Shown: positions 19,416 to 30,599 of the stretch, piece after piece
How the letters are laid out: every line of letters begins with the position of its first letter
How positions within the stretch are numbered: position 1 is the stretch's first letter
Assembly (NCBI GenBank): GCA_007136425.1
Contig: SLGY01000176.1
Location: forward strand, 1-39,474
Source of the DNA: Kiritimatiellia bacterium
Lineage (GTDB): Bacteria; Verrucomicrobiota; Kiritimatiellia; SLAD01
DNA: 39,474 bases
Reading direction: 5' to 3'
The notes under the pieces: generated by a model
What the model was told of the DNA's origin: nothing
Databases searched by the model: none
The model's input: only the letters and a program-made list of their open reading frames with translations
Program-made: the position numbers and the translations under genes

Positions 19416-20231
19416 ATGTGGGATTCGCTCATCGTGCTCGTACGCGTCGTTGCCTTGGTCTACATCGGCCTGGTCTTGGTACTGGCCGGCTGCCAGCGCG
19501 CCATGATCTATTATCCCGCACGCGCGTCGGAATCCGAAGCGATGGTCACGGCCGCCGGCGAGGGCATGAGCCCATGGCGGAACGACGACGGGGATATTAT
19601 CGGCTGGCGCTCACGTACGGCGTCCGATGACGCCGACGCGATATTGATCTTCCACGGAAACGCCGGCTTCGCCGCGCATCGGGGCTACTTTGCCAGAGGA
19701 TTATATCCCGAGTTCACCGTCTATATTTTTGAATACCCGGGCTACGGCACGCGCAGCGGCAGGCCTTCCGAACCGAACTTTTATGCCGCCGCCGAAGACG
19801 CGGTGAAACAGTTGAGCGATGAACACGACGGCCGCATCTTTCTCGGCGGCGAATCGCTCGGCAGCGGGGTGGCCACCTATCTTGCCGGCACGCAACCCGA
19901 TCACATCGCCGGCCTTTTCCTGGTCACGCCGTTTACCAGCCTGGTGGACGTGGCGCGCAGTCATTACCCGATCTTTCCCGTGCGCTGGCTGATGCGCGAC
20001 CGGTATGAGAGCGCCCGGCACCTCGAAAACTATGAGGGGCCCGTCGCAATTCTGGTCGCCGGACGCGACGAAATCGTGCCCGCGAAGTTCGGACAGAAAC
20101 TATACGACGGTTACGACGGCCCCAAACGCATCTGGAATCAGGAAGACCGCACACACAACACGCTCGACTACGGCGCGCAAAGCCCGTGGTGGGACGAAGT
20201 CGTCACCTTCCTCACCCGGACGACGGAGTGA
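19416..20231 (+). CDS. Alpha/beta hydrolase (BEM46/ABHD-like), predicted lipoprotein
   Basis: Lipobox LVLAGC; ILIFHGNAGFAAHRGYFARG, FEYPGYGTRSGRPSE, FLGGESLGSGVA (GxSxG), AGRDEIVPAKF. Confidence 0.85.
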   Translation: MWDSLIVLVRVVALVYIGLVLVLAGCQRAMIYYPARASESEAMVTAAGEGMSPWRNDDGDIIGWRSRTASDDADAILIFHGNAGFAAHRGYFARGLYPEFTVYIFEYPGYGTRSGRPSEPNFYAAAEDAVKQLSDEHDGRIFLGGESLGSGVATYLAGTQPDHIAGLFLVTPFTSLVDVARSHYPIFPVRWLMRDRYESARHLENYEGPVAILVAGRDEIVPAKFGQKLYDGYDGPKRIWNQEDRTHNTLDYGAQSPWWDEVVTFLTRTTE

Positions 20232-20282
20232 CGCCGGGTTTCTGTTGGCATTCGGGTATGAGTGGATAAAGAGTGTGCGCGT

Positions 20283-22994
<2,712 letters not shown>

Positions 22995-23000
22995 GGGCCC

Positions 23001-24596
23001 TCACGCGTCCGGCGCTTCACCTTTCTGTTCGTCCAGAAACATCTTGTACTCGACGCTGTCCACGAGCGCTTCCCAGGAGGCTTCGATGATGTTTTCGGAC
23101 ACGCCGACGGTGCTCCACGTCTCCTTCCCGTCGGTGGACTCAATCAACACGCGCGTCTTGGCCGCCGTATGCTCTTCCGGATCCAGGATACGCACGCGAT
23201 AATCCGTCAACACCACGTCCGCGATCTGCGGATAGAACCGGATCAACGCCTTGCGCAACGCGCCGTCGAGCGCATTGACGGGGCCGTCTCCTTCCGAAAC
23301 GGTGTGCTCGCTGACGCCATCCACCTCCAGCTTAACGGTCGCCTCGCTCCGGCACGGGCTGCCGGCGTCGTTCTTCTCGGCGATGACCCGGAACCCTTCC
23401 AAACCGAAGAACGGACGATGCGCTTTCAGCACCTTCTGGATCAACAACTTGAACGAGGCCTCGGCGGCCTCGAACTCGTAGCCTTCCTTTTCGAGCCGTT
23501 CCAGTTCGCGCAGAATTTCCTTCACTTCCGGCGAGGTCTTGTCGACCTTGAAATTCATCTCGACGGCCTTGAGAAACACATTGCTCGCTCCCGACAACTC
23601 GGAGATGAGCACGCGCCGCCGGTTGCCGACCTGTTCGGGATCGACATGTTCGAAACTGTGCGGATTCTTCCGGATCCCGTCCACGTGCATGCCCGCCTTG
23701 TGCGCAAATGCGCTGTCACCCACGAACGGCGCCTTCTGCCACGGGCGCTGATTCGACAGCTCGTTCACGAACTGCGAAACATCGCGCAACTGTTTGAGCG
23801 ACTCATCGCCGTCCCGCAAGCAGGAATATCCCAGCTTCAGCATGAGATTCGGGATGATGGATACGAGATTGGCGTTGCCGCAACGTTCGCCGAACCCGTT
23901 GACGGTGCCCTGAACATGTACGGCCCCCGCCCGAACGGCTTCCAACGAATTGGCGACCCCCAGCTCGGAATCGTTATGCGTATGGATGCCCAGCGGTGTG
24001 TCGAACGCCGCGCACAGCCCCTTCACAATGTCATGGACCTCGTGCGGCAACGTGCCGCCATTGGTATCGCACGGCACGATCATATCCGCGCCCGCTTCGG
24101 CCGCGGCGCGCAGCGTGGCTACGGCGTAGTCCGGGTCGTCTTTGTACCCGTCAAAGAAGTGTTCGGCGTCGTAGATGACCTCCTTGCCCCGTTCCTTGAA
24201 GTAACGGACGGAATCGGCCACCATCGCGATATTCTCTTCCGGCGTGGTGCGCAACACATCCCGCACATGCAATTTCCAGCTCTTGCCGAAAAAGGTGACC
24301 ACGGGCGTGTCCGCCTCCATCAACGCCAGTACGCCGGGATCCTCGCCCACGGCGATATTGGCGCGGCGCGTGCTGCCGAAGGCCGCCACTTTCGCGTGGG
24401 TCAGATTACACCCTTTGATCTCGCGAAAGAAGGCCATGTCCCGGGGATTCGACGCGGCGTATCCGCCCTCGATATAGTCCACTCCGAACGCGTCAAGTCG
24501 TTCGGCCACGCGCAATTTGCCCGGCGCCGAGAAGGCGATTCCCTCGCCCTGGGTCCCGTCGCGCAACGTGGTATCGTATATGGCTATCTTTTTCAT
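23001..24596 (-). CDS. cimA: Citramalate synthase
   Basis: MKKIAIYDTTLRDGTQGEGIAFSAPGKLRVAERLDAFGVDYIEGGYAASNPRD; C-terminal LeuA-type allosteric domain. Confidence 0.93.
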   Translation of the reverse strand: MKKIAIYDTTLRDGTQGEGIAFSAPGKLRVAERLDAFGVDYIEGGYAASNPRDMAFFREIKGCNLTHAKVAAFGSTRRANIAVGEDPGVLALMEADTPVVTFFGKSWKLHVRDVLRTTPEENIAMVADSVRYFKERGKEVIYDAEHFFDGYKDDPDYAVATLRAAAEAGADMIVPCDTNGGTLPHEVHDIVKGLCAAFDTPLGIHTHNDSELGVANSLEAVRAGAVHVQGTVNGFGERCGNANLVSIIPNLMLKLGYSCLRDGDESLKQLRDVSQFVNELSNQRPWQKAPFVGDSAFAHKAGMHVDGIRKNPHSFEHVDPEQVGNRRRVLISELSGASNVFLKAVEMNFKVDKTSPEVKEILRELERLEKEGYEFEAAEASFKLLIQKVLKAHRPFFGLEGFRVIAEKNDAGSPCRSEATVKLEVDGVSEHTVSEGDGPVNALDGALRKALIRFYPQIADVVLTDYRVRILDPEEHTAAKTRVLIESTDGKETWSTVGVSENIIEASWEALVDSVEYKMFLDEQKGEAPDA

Positions 24597-24647
24597 TATC
24601 CGCCTGTTCGTTCGTCCGTGAAAACGCGCGCCGCACCGAGCGGGGCG

Positions 24648-25877
24648 TCAGGCCGTTCCGTTGACCTGGTCCAGTTTGAATGCATCGTGCAACACCTGCG
24701 CAGCCTGATCGGCGTAGGCGCTGCGGATCACCACTGAAATCTTGATTTCAGAAGTGGAAATCATCTCAACATTGATCTTGTTTTCGGACAGCGCCTCGAA
24801 CATCTGATAGGCGATCCCCGAATGACTCCGCATACCGACCCCGACAATGCTGACCTTGGCGATGTCCACGTCGTAGGACGCGCCGGCCGCGCCGACGATT
24901 TCGAGCAACCCGTCCACGGCGGTGCGTGTGCGGTTGATTTCATCGCGCGGCACGGTGAACGTCATGTCCGTGTGCCCCTGCTCGCTGACGTTCTGCACGA
25001 TCATATCCACGTTCACGTTCGCCGACGCCAATTCCTTGAACAACGTCGCCGCCACACCGGGCCGGTCCGGTACCCGTTGAATCGTTACCTTGGCCTGGTT
25101 CTTGTCCGCAGCCACGCCTCGCACCACAATGTCTTCCATATCTTCCACCTCTTCTTTTACGACCGTACCCGGCATGCGTTCGAAGCTGGTCAACACTTCC
25201 AGTTCCACGCCGTATTTCTTGGCGAATTCGACGGACCGGGATTGCAGGACCTTAGCACCCAGGCTGGCCATTTCCAACATTTCATCATACGCGACCGTGT
25301 CGAGCTTCCGCGCCCGCTTCACCACACGCGGATCGGCGGTGTACACGCCGTCCACGTCCGTAAAGATTTGACAGCGATCGGCCTTCAACGCCGCCGCCAA
25401 CGCCACGGCCGTCGTGTCCGAGCCGCCGCGTCCCAATGTGGCGATGTCGCCGGTCGGCGACAGTCCCTGGAAACCGCACACGATCACAATGCGCCCTTTA
25501 CGCAGGTTGTCCACGATGCGATCCGGCTGGATCGACAGGATTTTGGCCTTCGTATGCGCCGCGTCCGTTGCGATCCCCGCCTGCGGCCCCGTCAAGGACA
25601 CCGCCTCCGCGCCCAGCGCGTGCAACGCCATGGCGAGAATCGACACGGAAACCTGTTCCCCCGTGGACAGCAGCATGTCCATCTCGCGCTCGGCCGGCTG
25701 CGGATTGACCTGCTTGGACAGGTTAATGAGATTGTCGGTCGTCTTCCCCATCGCGCTCAGCACGACCACGACGGAATGGCCTTCCTTTTTCGTGTCGTAT
25801 ACGCGTTGCGCCACCCGTTGCATGCATTCCGCGTCCGCCACGGAACTGCCCCCGAATTTTTGTACATAGGTCGCCAT
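24648..25877 (-). CDS. lysC: Aspartate kinase with ACT domains
   Basis: VQKFGGSSVADAECMQRVAQRV, GRGGSDTTAVALAAALKADRCQIFTDVDGVYTADPR. Confidence 0.96.
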   Translation of the reverse strand: MATYVQKFGGSSVADAECMQRVAQRVYDTKKEGHSVVVVLSAMGKTTDNLINLSKQVNPQPAEREMDMLLSTGEQVSVSILAMALHALGAEAVSLTGPQAGIATDAAHTKAKILSIQPDRIVDNLRKGRIVIVCGFQGLSPTGDIATLGRGGSDTTAVALAAALKADRCQIFTDVDGVYTADPRVVKRARKLDTVAYDEMLEMASLGAKVLQSRSVEFAKKYGVELEVLTSFERMPGTVVKEEVEDMEDIVVRGVAADKNQAKVTIQRVPDRPGVAATLFKELASANVNVDMIVQNVSEQGHTDMTFTVPRDEINRTRTAVDGLLEIVGAAGASYDVDIAKVSIVGVGMRSHSGIAYQMFEALSENKINVEMISTSEIKISVVIRSAYADQAAQVLHDAFKLDQVNGTA

Positions 25878-25885
25878 ACCCGTGC

Positions 25886-27064
25886 CTACTCCTTCCTCAG
25901 CATATCCAACACTTCGTACCCCCGGACCTTACCCAGGGCCCCTTCCGCGCAGGCCGCCTCATCCCAGTGCCCCACGCCGTCGGGCTCCACGCCTTCGCCC
26001 GACAGAATAAACGGCAGCGGGTCCGGCGCCGCGCGCCCGTCGGTCGATACGACGGCGCCGTCGGTCGTCAATAACACGCGATACGGTTTATGCGCGGCCA
26101 GCAAAGACAGTAACGGTCCCAGCACAAACTGATCCAGCGATTCCAGCGCCCAGACCTTCTCGGCGGCCTCGCCATAACGCCCGCCCGCATACGGCGCCTC
26201 GACGTACACCGCCAACAAATCGTTCTCGCGGAGCGCCTCGACCAGTTCCGGAATCTTGAACGATCCCCGCTTCCCCTTCGCGTCCTGCCACGGATCGAAC
26301 AGGTTGACCACCCGCATCCCGAGCATGACGGCCAAGCCGCGCGCCACCAGGCTTTGCGTAGCCATCACGCCGAACGGATTGTCGGCGTCCGGCTGCAAGG
26401 CCGCTCCGCCGCCCCACGGCCACAACGCGTTGGCCGGATTGTCGCCCAGATCCACCCGCACGTCGTTCACCGGATGGCCCAGCAAAGCCTCGTAAGAACG
26501 CAGCAGAAAATCCCGCGCGAACGCATGTCTTCCCTTGGCCAGCACCCCGGTGTACGCCGCGCCTTCCACATCAAACGGCGATACGGACGCACTGTGCCCG
26601 TCGCGGTCCGCCCGGCATTGCACGATCACCCGGCCCGGCTTGAGCACGTGCAGCGTCACGGCGTCCGACTCGAACTGTGCACGGACCGAATCGGTCAGGG
26701 CTTCCGTCTCCTCCAGGCTCAGCCGGCGCACCTCGCCCCGCGCAAGGCTCGTCCCGTCCATTGTGACGTAATCCGCGCGATAGATCCAATCGCCCGGCTC
26801 CGCCGTAATCCCGGCGCCCAACGCCTCCAGCGGGCCGCGCTGCAAATCGCGCGCGTCGGGCTCGGACACGCCCAGCATCTGGGCCAGACGTGCTTCCGGA
26901 CGATGATCCTCTTCGCGTCGCCCGGGCACAATCAGCCCGCCGCGCCCCGGTACCGCCAATCCCGTACCCTGGGCGCAACGCGCCACCTGCAAAGGCGTAC
27001 GCCCTTCCAGCGGCGGGGCGGCGCGATCCGCCATGCCCTCGTATATGATCATCGCCGTCTTCAT
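25886..27064 (-). CDS. ApgM/iPGM-fold protein (TIGR02535-like proposed homoserine kinase family), apparently catalytically degenerate
   Basis: MKTAMIIYEGMADRAAPPLEGRTPLQVAR, RGPLEALGAGI, ANALWPWGGG, YVEAPYAGGRYGEAAEKVWALESLDQFVLGPLL, DPLPFILSG; canonical catalytic positions substituted. Confidence 0.8.
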   Translation of the reverse strand: MKTAMIIYEGMADRAAPPLEGRTPLQVARCAQGTGLAVPGRGGLIVPGRREEDHRPEARLAQMLGVSEPDARDLQRGPLEALGAGITAEPGDWIYRADYVTMDGTSLARGEVRRLSLEETEALTDSVRAQFESDAVTLHVLKPGRVIVQCRADRDGHSASVSPFDVEGAAYTGVLAKGRHAFARDFLLRSYEALLGHPVNDVRVDLGDNPANALWPWGGGAALQPDADNPFGVMATQSLVARGLAVMLGMRVVNLFDPWQDAKGKRGSFKIPELVEALRENDLLAVYVEAPYAGGRYGEAAEKVWALESLDQFVLGPLLSLLAAHKPYRVLLTTDGAVVSTDGRAAPDPLPFILSGEGVEPDGVGHWDEAACAEGALGKVRGYEVLDMLRKE

Positions 27065-27091
27065 GCCAACCCGGCGGCGCGCGCATGCGCC

Positions 27092-28390
27092 TCAGTCAAA
27101 ATCCTCAATCCGATAACGTACCGTCGGCGCGCCCACTTCCGGCAACGCATCTATTTCACGAAGCGCCGCGTGAAAAGCGCCTTCCTCCGCCTGATGCGTC
27201 AATATCACTACCGGCACGTACTCGCCCGAGCGAACTTCCTTCTGCACCACCGACGCAATACTGATCCCGTGCGCGCCGAGTATGTCCGCCACATGCCCGA
27301 ACATGCCGGGCGCGTCTTTCAATGATAAACGAAGATAATACCGCGTCCGCACGGCGTCCGTCGGGCGCAACGCCGGCGTGTCCTGCAACGGCACGAACGC
27401 CGGAACCCGGCCCGGCGTTTGGGCGGCCCGATTACGCGCCGCGTCCGCAATATCGCCGATCACGGCGCTCGCCGTCGGTTCACGACCCGCGCCGCGCCCG
27501 TAATACAGCGTCTCGCCCACCACGTCGCCCGTTACCAGCACGGCATTGTACACCCCGCCGACCGAAGCCAGCATGTGTCCGTGCGGAACCAGCGCCGGAT
27601 GCACGCGCACCTCGATCGCGGCGTCGCCCGCTTTCAGCACTGCCAGCAGCTTGATCCGGTATCCCAATTCGGACGCATACTCGATGTCCATGGCGTCGAT
27701 ATCGCGGATGCCTTCCAACAGCACGTCGCTCATGCGGACGGAACAACCGAACGCCTGCGCGGCCAGGACCACCGCCTTATGAGCCGTGTCCAACCCGTCC
27801 ACGTCCAGACTCGGCTCCGCTTCCGCGTAACCCGCCTCCTGCGCCTCCGCCAGGACCTGGTCGAAAGGCAACAAATCGTCTTCCATACGCGTCAGGATAT
27901 AATTGCATGTACCGTTCAATATGCCGCAGATCTGCGTAATCCGATTGCCCGCAAGCCCCTCGCGCAGCGCGCGGATGATCGGGATCCCGCCGCCCACGCT
28001 GGCCTCGAAAAAGAGATCGGCGCCGTGTTTCCGCGCGGCGTCATAAATTTCGTCGCCGTACTCGGCAAGCAACGCCTTGTTCGCGGTCACCACCGGTTTG
28101 CCCAGAGCCAACGCCTTGAGCGTCAGGTCCCGCGCAACGGTCGTCCCGCCGATCAGTTCCACGACCACATCAATGGAAGGATCCTCGACTACCGCCGCGG
28201 CGTCCTGCGTAAGGATCGATCGGTCCACCGACACCCCGCGATCGCGTTCGAGGTCCACATCCGCAATCGCGCGCAGCGCCAGACGCAGTCCCGTGCGTTC
28301 GGCCAGCAGATCGCCGTTCTTCTGCAACCCTTCCACCACTCCGGCGCCCACCGTGCCGAATCCCAATATGCCCAAGCCGACTTCTTTCAT
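27092..28390 (-). CDS. hom: Homoserine dehydrogenase with C-terminal ACT domain
   Basis: MKEVGLGILGFGTVGAGVVEGLQ, VVELIGGTTVARDLTLKALALGKPVVTANKALLAEYG, LNGTCNYILTRM. Confidence 0.96.
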   Translation of the reverse strand: MKEVGLGILGFGTVGAGVVEGLQKNGDLLAERTGLRLALRAIADVDLERDRGVSVDRSILTQDAAAVVEDPSIDVVVELIGGTTVARDLTLKALALGKPVVTANKALLAEYGDEIYDAARKHGADLFFEASVGGGIPIIRALREGLAGNRITQICGILNGTCNYILTRMEDDLLPFDQVLAEAQEAGYAEAEPSLDVDGLDTAHKAVVLAAQAFGCSVRMSDVLLEGIRDIDAMDIEYASELGYRIKLLAVLKAGDAAIEVRVHPALVPHGHMLASVGGVYNAVLVTGDVVGETLYYGRGAGREPTASAVIGDIADAARNRAAQTPGRVPAFVPLQDTPALRPTDAVRTRYYLRLSLKDAPGMFGHVADILGAHGISIASVVQKEVRSGEYVPVVILTHQAEEGAFHAALREIDALPEVGAPTVRYRIEDFD

Positions 28391-28428
28391 CGCATGTTGT
28401 CCTCTCTTATGCCCGATCACGGCGCACC

Positions 28429-28459
28429 AAAAAAAAGCGCCCCGCAAACTGCGGGGCGC
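28429..28459 (-). terminator. Intrinsic terminator (attenuator) upstream of hom
   Basis: Minus strand GCGCCCCGC-AGTTT-GCGGGGCGC followed by TTTTTTTT; perfect 9-bp stem, about 39 nt before the hom ATG. Confidence 0.9.
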
Positions 28460-28484
28460 GGTACGCAAGCCTACACCGTCCCCG

Positions 28485-28535
28485 TCACGGGTTAGCGGTT
28501 GCAATAATCGTTACGATTTCTGTCATAAAGCGCAT
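28485..28535 (-). CDS. Threonine/isoleucine leader peptide, M(RFM)TEIVTIIATANP*
   Basis: Minus strand ATG CGC TTT ATG ACA GAA ATC GTA ACG ATT ATT GCA ACC GCT AAC CCG TGA, followed by alternative stems and a terminator before hom; start at 28535 or 28526. Confidence 0.75.
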   Translation of the reverse strand: MRFMTEIVTIIATANP

Positions 28536-28623
28536 TGCACCTGGATCCTTCAAATGAACGGGGAAAACCCTATACGAAACGGGGACCGTGACAAGAGAAA
28601 AACAAGCGGCCGGCGGACACGGT

Positions 28624-29262
28624 TCAGGACGGGGACTCGTCGATCAAACCCGCCACGGCATTGCGCATCTTTTCCACGGTAATCGGTTTCTCAAGAACAC
28701 GGGCCACTTCGCCGCTGGAAACCAGCTCCTCAGGAATCTCCCCGGCATACCCCGTAACGATCACCACCTGAATATCCGGTCGCAATTCCTTGATTTCCTT
28801 CAAGGTAGCCAATCCGTGCTGACCCGGCATACGCAGATCGAGCATGACAACCCGAACCTCCTTGCGCAAGGTCAGGATATGTAACGCTTCATAACCGGTT
28901 TGCGCCTGAAACATCTTGTACTCGTCATTCAGCGCGCGCACCATGACACTGCGACTGGTGGGATCATCATCCACCACAAGCACGCCGACATGCCCTTCCT
29001 TGCCGGATTCCGACGGGACAGGCTGATTGTTGGATTCGTCCTCCTGCGCCATATCCTGCAACGGACCGGGCACAAACAACCCGCTCTCTTGCATGAACTT
29101 AACCAAATCCGATGGCCGGATCAAATTGGTCCGACCCGGCGTCTGATAAGCACTCAATTTGCCGCGCCGCACCCATGTGTACAGGGTATTACGCGACACC
29201 CCGCACAATTTGGCGGCTTCCGGCACGGAGAGAAACAAAGGTTGAGGAATATCCGTTTTCAT
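28624..29262 (-). CDS. Response regulator with N-terminal excisionase/MerR-type HTH and C-terminal receiver domain
   Basis: LFLSVPEAAKLCGVSRNTLYTWVRRGKLSAYQTPGRTNLIRPSDLVKFM, then VLVVDDDPTSRSVM..VVMLDLRMPGQHGL..VIVTGYAG..LEKPITVEKM. Confidence 0.9.
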   Translation of the reverse strand: MKTDIPQPLFLSVPEAAKLCGVSRNTLYTWVRRGKLSAYQTPGRTNLIRPSDLVKFMQESGLFVPGPLQDMAQEDESNNQPVPSESGKEGHVGVLVVDDDPTSRSVMVRALNDEYKMFQAQTGYEALHILTLRKEVRVVMLDLRMPGQHGLATLKEIKELRPDIQVVIVTGYAGEIPEELVSSGEVARVLEKPITVEKMRNAVAGLIDESPS

Positions 29263-29316
29263 TATTCAAGACTAACATGACACAATAGGCGCGATCCTGT
29301 CAACTAAAGTATTGTG

Positions 29317-29352
29317 ACCCTGGCCCGCATTTCGAAAAATGCGGGCCAGGGT
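29317..29352. repeat. Perfect 16-bp-arm inverted repeat with CGAA loop
   Basis: ACCCTGGCCCGCATTT-CGAA-AAATGCGGGCCAGGGT. Confidence 0.85.
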
Positions 29353-29455
29353 GTGCTGTCCCCGGCACCGGAAAAACAACGGTGGATAAGGGTGGGCTCT
29401 GCCCTCATCCCGAAAAACGCCCTCAAACGCACCCCAAAAGGAATAAACTTGCGGC

Positions 29456-29500
29456 CTTTGCGAACTTTGCGGTCTTTGCGAACTTCGCGGGCTTTGCGTT
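29456..29500. repeat. Five tandem 9-mers of CTTTGCGNN type
   Basis: ctttgcgaa ctttgcggt ctttgcgaa cttcgcggg ctttgcgtt. Confidence 0.85.
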
Positions 29501-29657
29501 TCCTCCTTTGGCGGCGCTTGGGGACAGAGAATGCCCCGCCCTTATGGACTGTGGCGCTGCGCGCCACTTTGGATCAGGCGGCACGATCAAGACGGCCGCC
29601 CCCGCCCGTCTGCGCCCGCCGGCGTTGGCGACATCGAAGAAACGCACGAAACCGCAC

Positions 29658-30599
29658 TCAGCGGCTGTCGTTGATCCGATGAATCACCAAGCCCGGCTCG
29701 CCGACAAAGGCATGAATCCGCATGGATTCAAGCACGTCCTTGAGCTCGTCGGCGGTCAGTTCCGTCCGCAACATGGGCACTTCCACATGGGAATCGTGCT
29801 CGAACAGGATACGCTTGGTAATGTCGCGGTAACCGGGTTTGCCGATGGTCAGGACATGGTCGCCTTTGTAGATCTCGAAATCTTCCAGCGGCGTGGTACC
29901 GACCAGGATCCCGTCGATCTCCACCAACGCCGGATCAGCGGTGGTACTGACCGATAGCTGCACAGTGGGCCGGTCCTGCTGCGCCTCGGCGCGCGCCATC
30001 AGCGAGCGTTCCAGTTCCGGCACCGCATTGGCCACGGCCTCGTCCAACAGGTTTAGAATTTCATCCTCGCTCAGCTCGGTCTGCAGGGTGTCCGTCTGAC
30101 GCACCTCCGTGCGCGCCACCCCGTCGGCGGCGGCAATGACCGCCCCGTCGATGGCGTCGAGCGCCTCCAACCCGACACGTACGGAGAGCGTGGCAAACTC
30201 CGCCCGATGCCCCCCTTGATTGACGGTCCGCGTACCGGACGAAAAGCTGATGAGATTCCCGCGCAGAACCGCATCCGCCCGCAGCGCCTGAGCCACATGC
30301 AAAAAGGACGGACGCGTGGGCGTCGGACGCCCGTCGTCAAACAGCGGCAGCCGCTCGACCTGATCCAGGAAATCGCGGCGATCAATCAGGACGAAACCCT
30401 CTTGATTAACCAGATGCTTGCCGAGCATGAACACCCCGCGCTCGGCCAGTGAGCCGGGCGCCATCGTCCCGCCCAGCCGCGCGTCCGAACGCATGCCGGT
30501 CTGGTCCTGAAACTCCAATACCGCCACGCGCAACGGCTGAGCCGCCATCGCGGCCGTGCCGGCCAACAAGATACTTGCCAGAACAATCCATTTTTTCAT
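29658..30599 (-). CDS. CsgG-like exported protein with C-terminal PEGA domain
   Basis: Signal peptide, PLRVAVLEFQDQTG...VLIDRRDFLDQV, PEGA STTADPALVEIDGILVGTTPLEDFEIYKGDHVLTIGKPGYRD. Confidence 0.75.
   Translation of the reverse strand: MKKWIVLASILLAGTAAMAAQPLRVAVLEFQDQTGMRSDARLGGTMAPGSLAERGVFMLGKHLVNQEGFVLIDRRDFLDQVERLPLFDDGRPTPTRPSFLHVAQALRADAVLRGNLISFSSGTRTVNQGGHRAEFATLSVRVGLEALDAIDGAVIAAADGVARTEVRQTDTLQTELSEDEILNLLDEAVANAVPELERSLMARAEAQQDRPTVQLSVSTTADPALVEIDGILVGTTPLEDFEIYKGDHVLTIGKPGYRDITKRILFEHDSHVEVPMLRTELTADELKDVLESMRIHAFVGEPGLVIHRINDSR

Noticed and set aside
28391-28504. Extended hom ORF from 28504 (MQPLTRDGDGVGLRTAPRSLRGAFFWC...)
   Set aside because: The extension runs through the attenuator stems and terminator; the conserved Hom N-terminus MKEVGLGILGFGTVG starts at 28390
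29304-29682. ORFs 29304-29567 (-), 29314-29682 (+) and the N-terminal part of 29382-29957 (+)
   Set aside because: Low-complexity products created by the hairpin and the 9-mer array (REVRKDRKVRKGRK, LRTLRSLRTSRALR); no family resemblance
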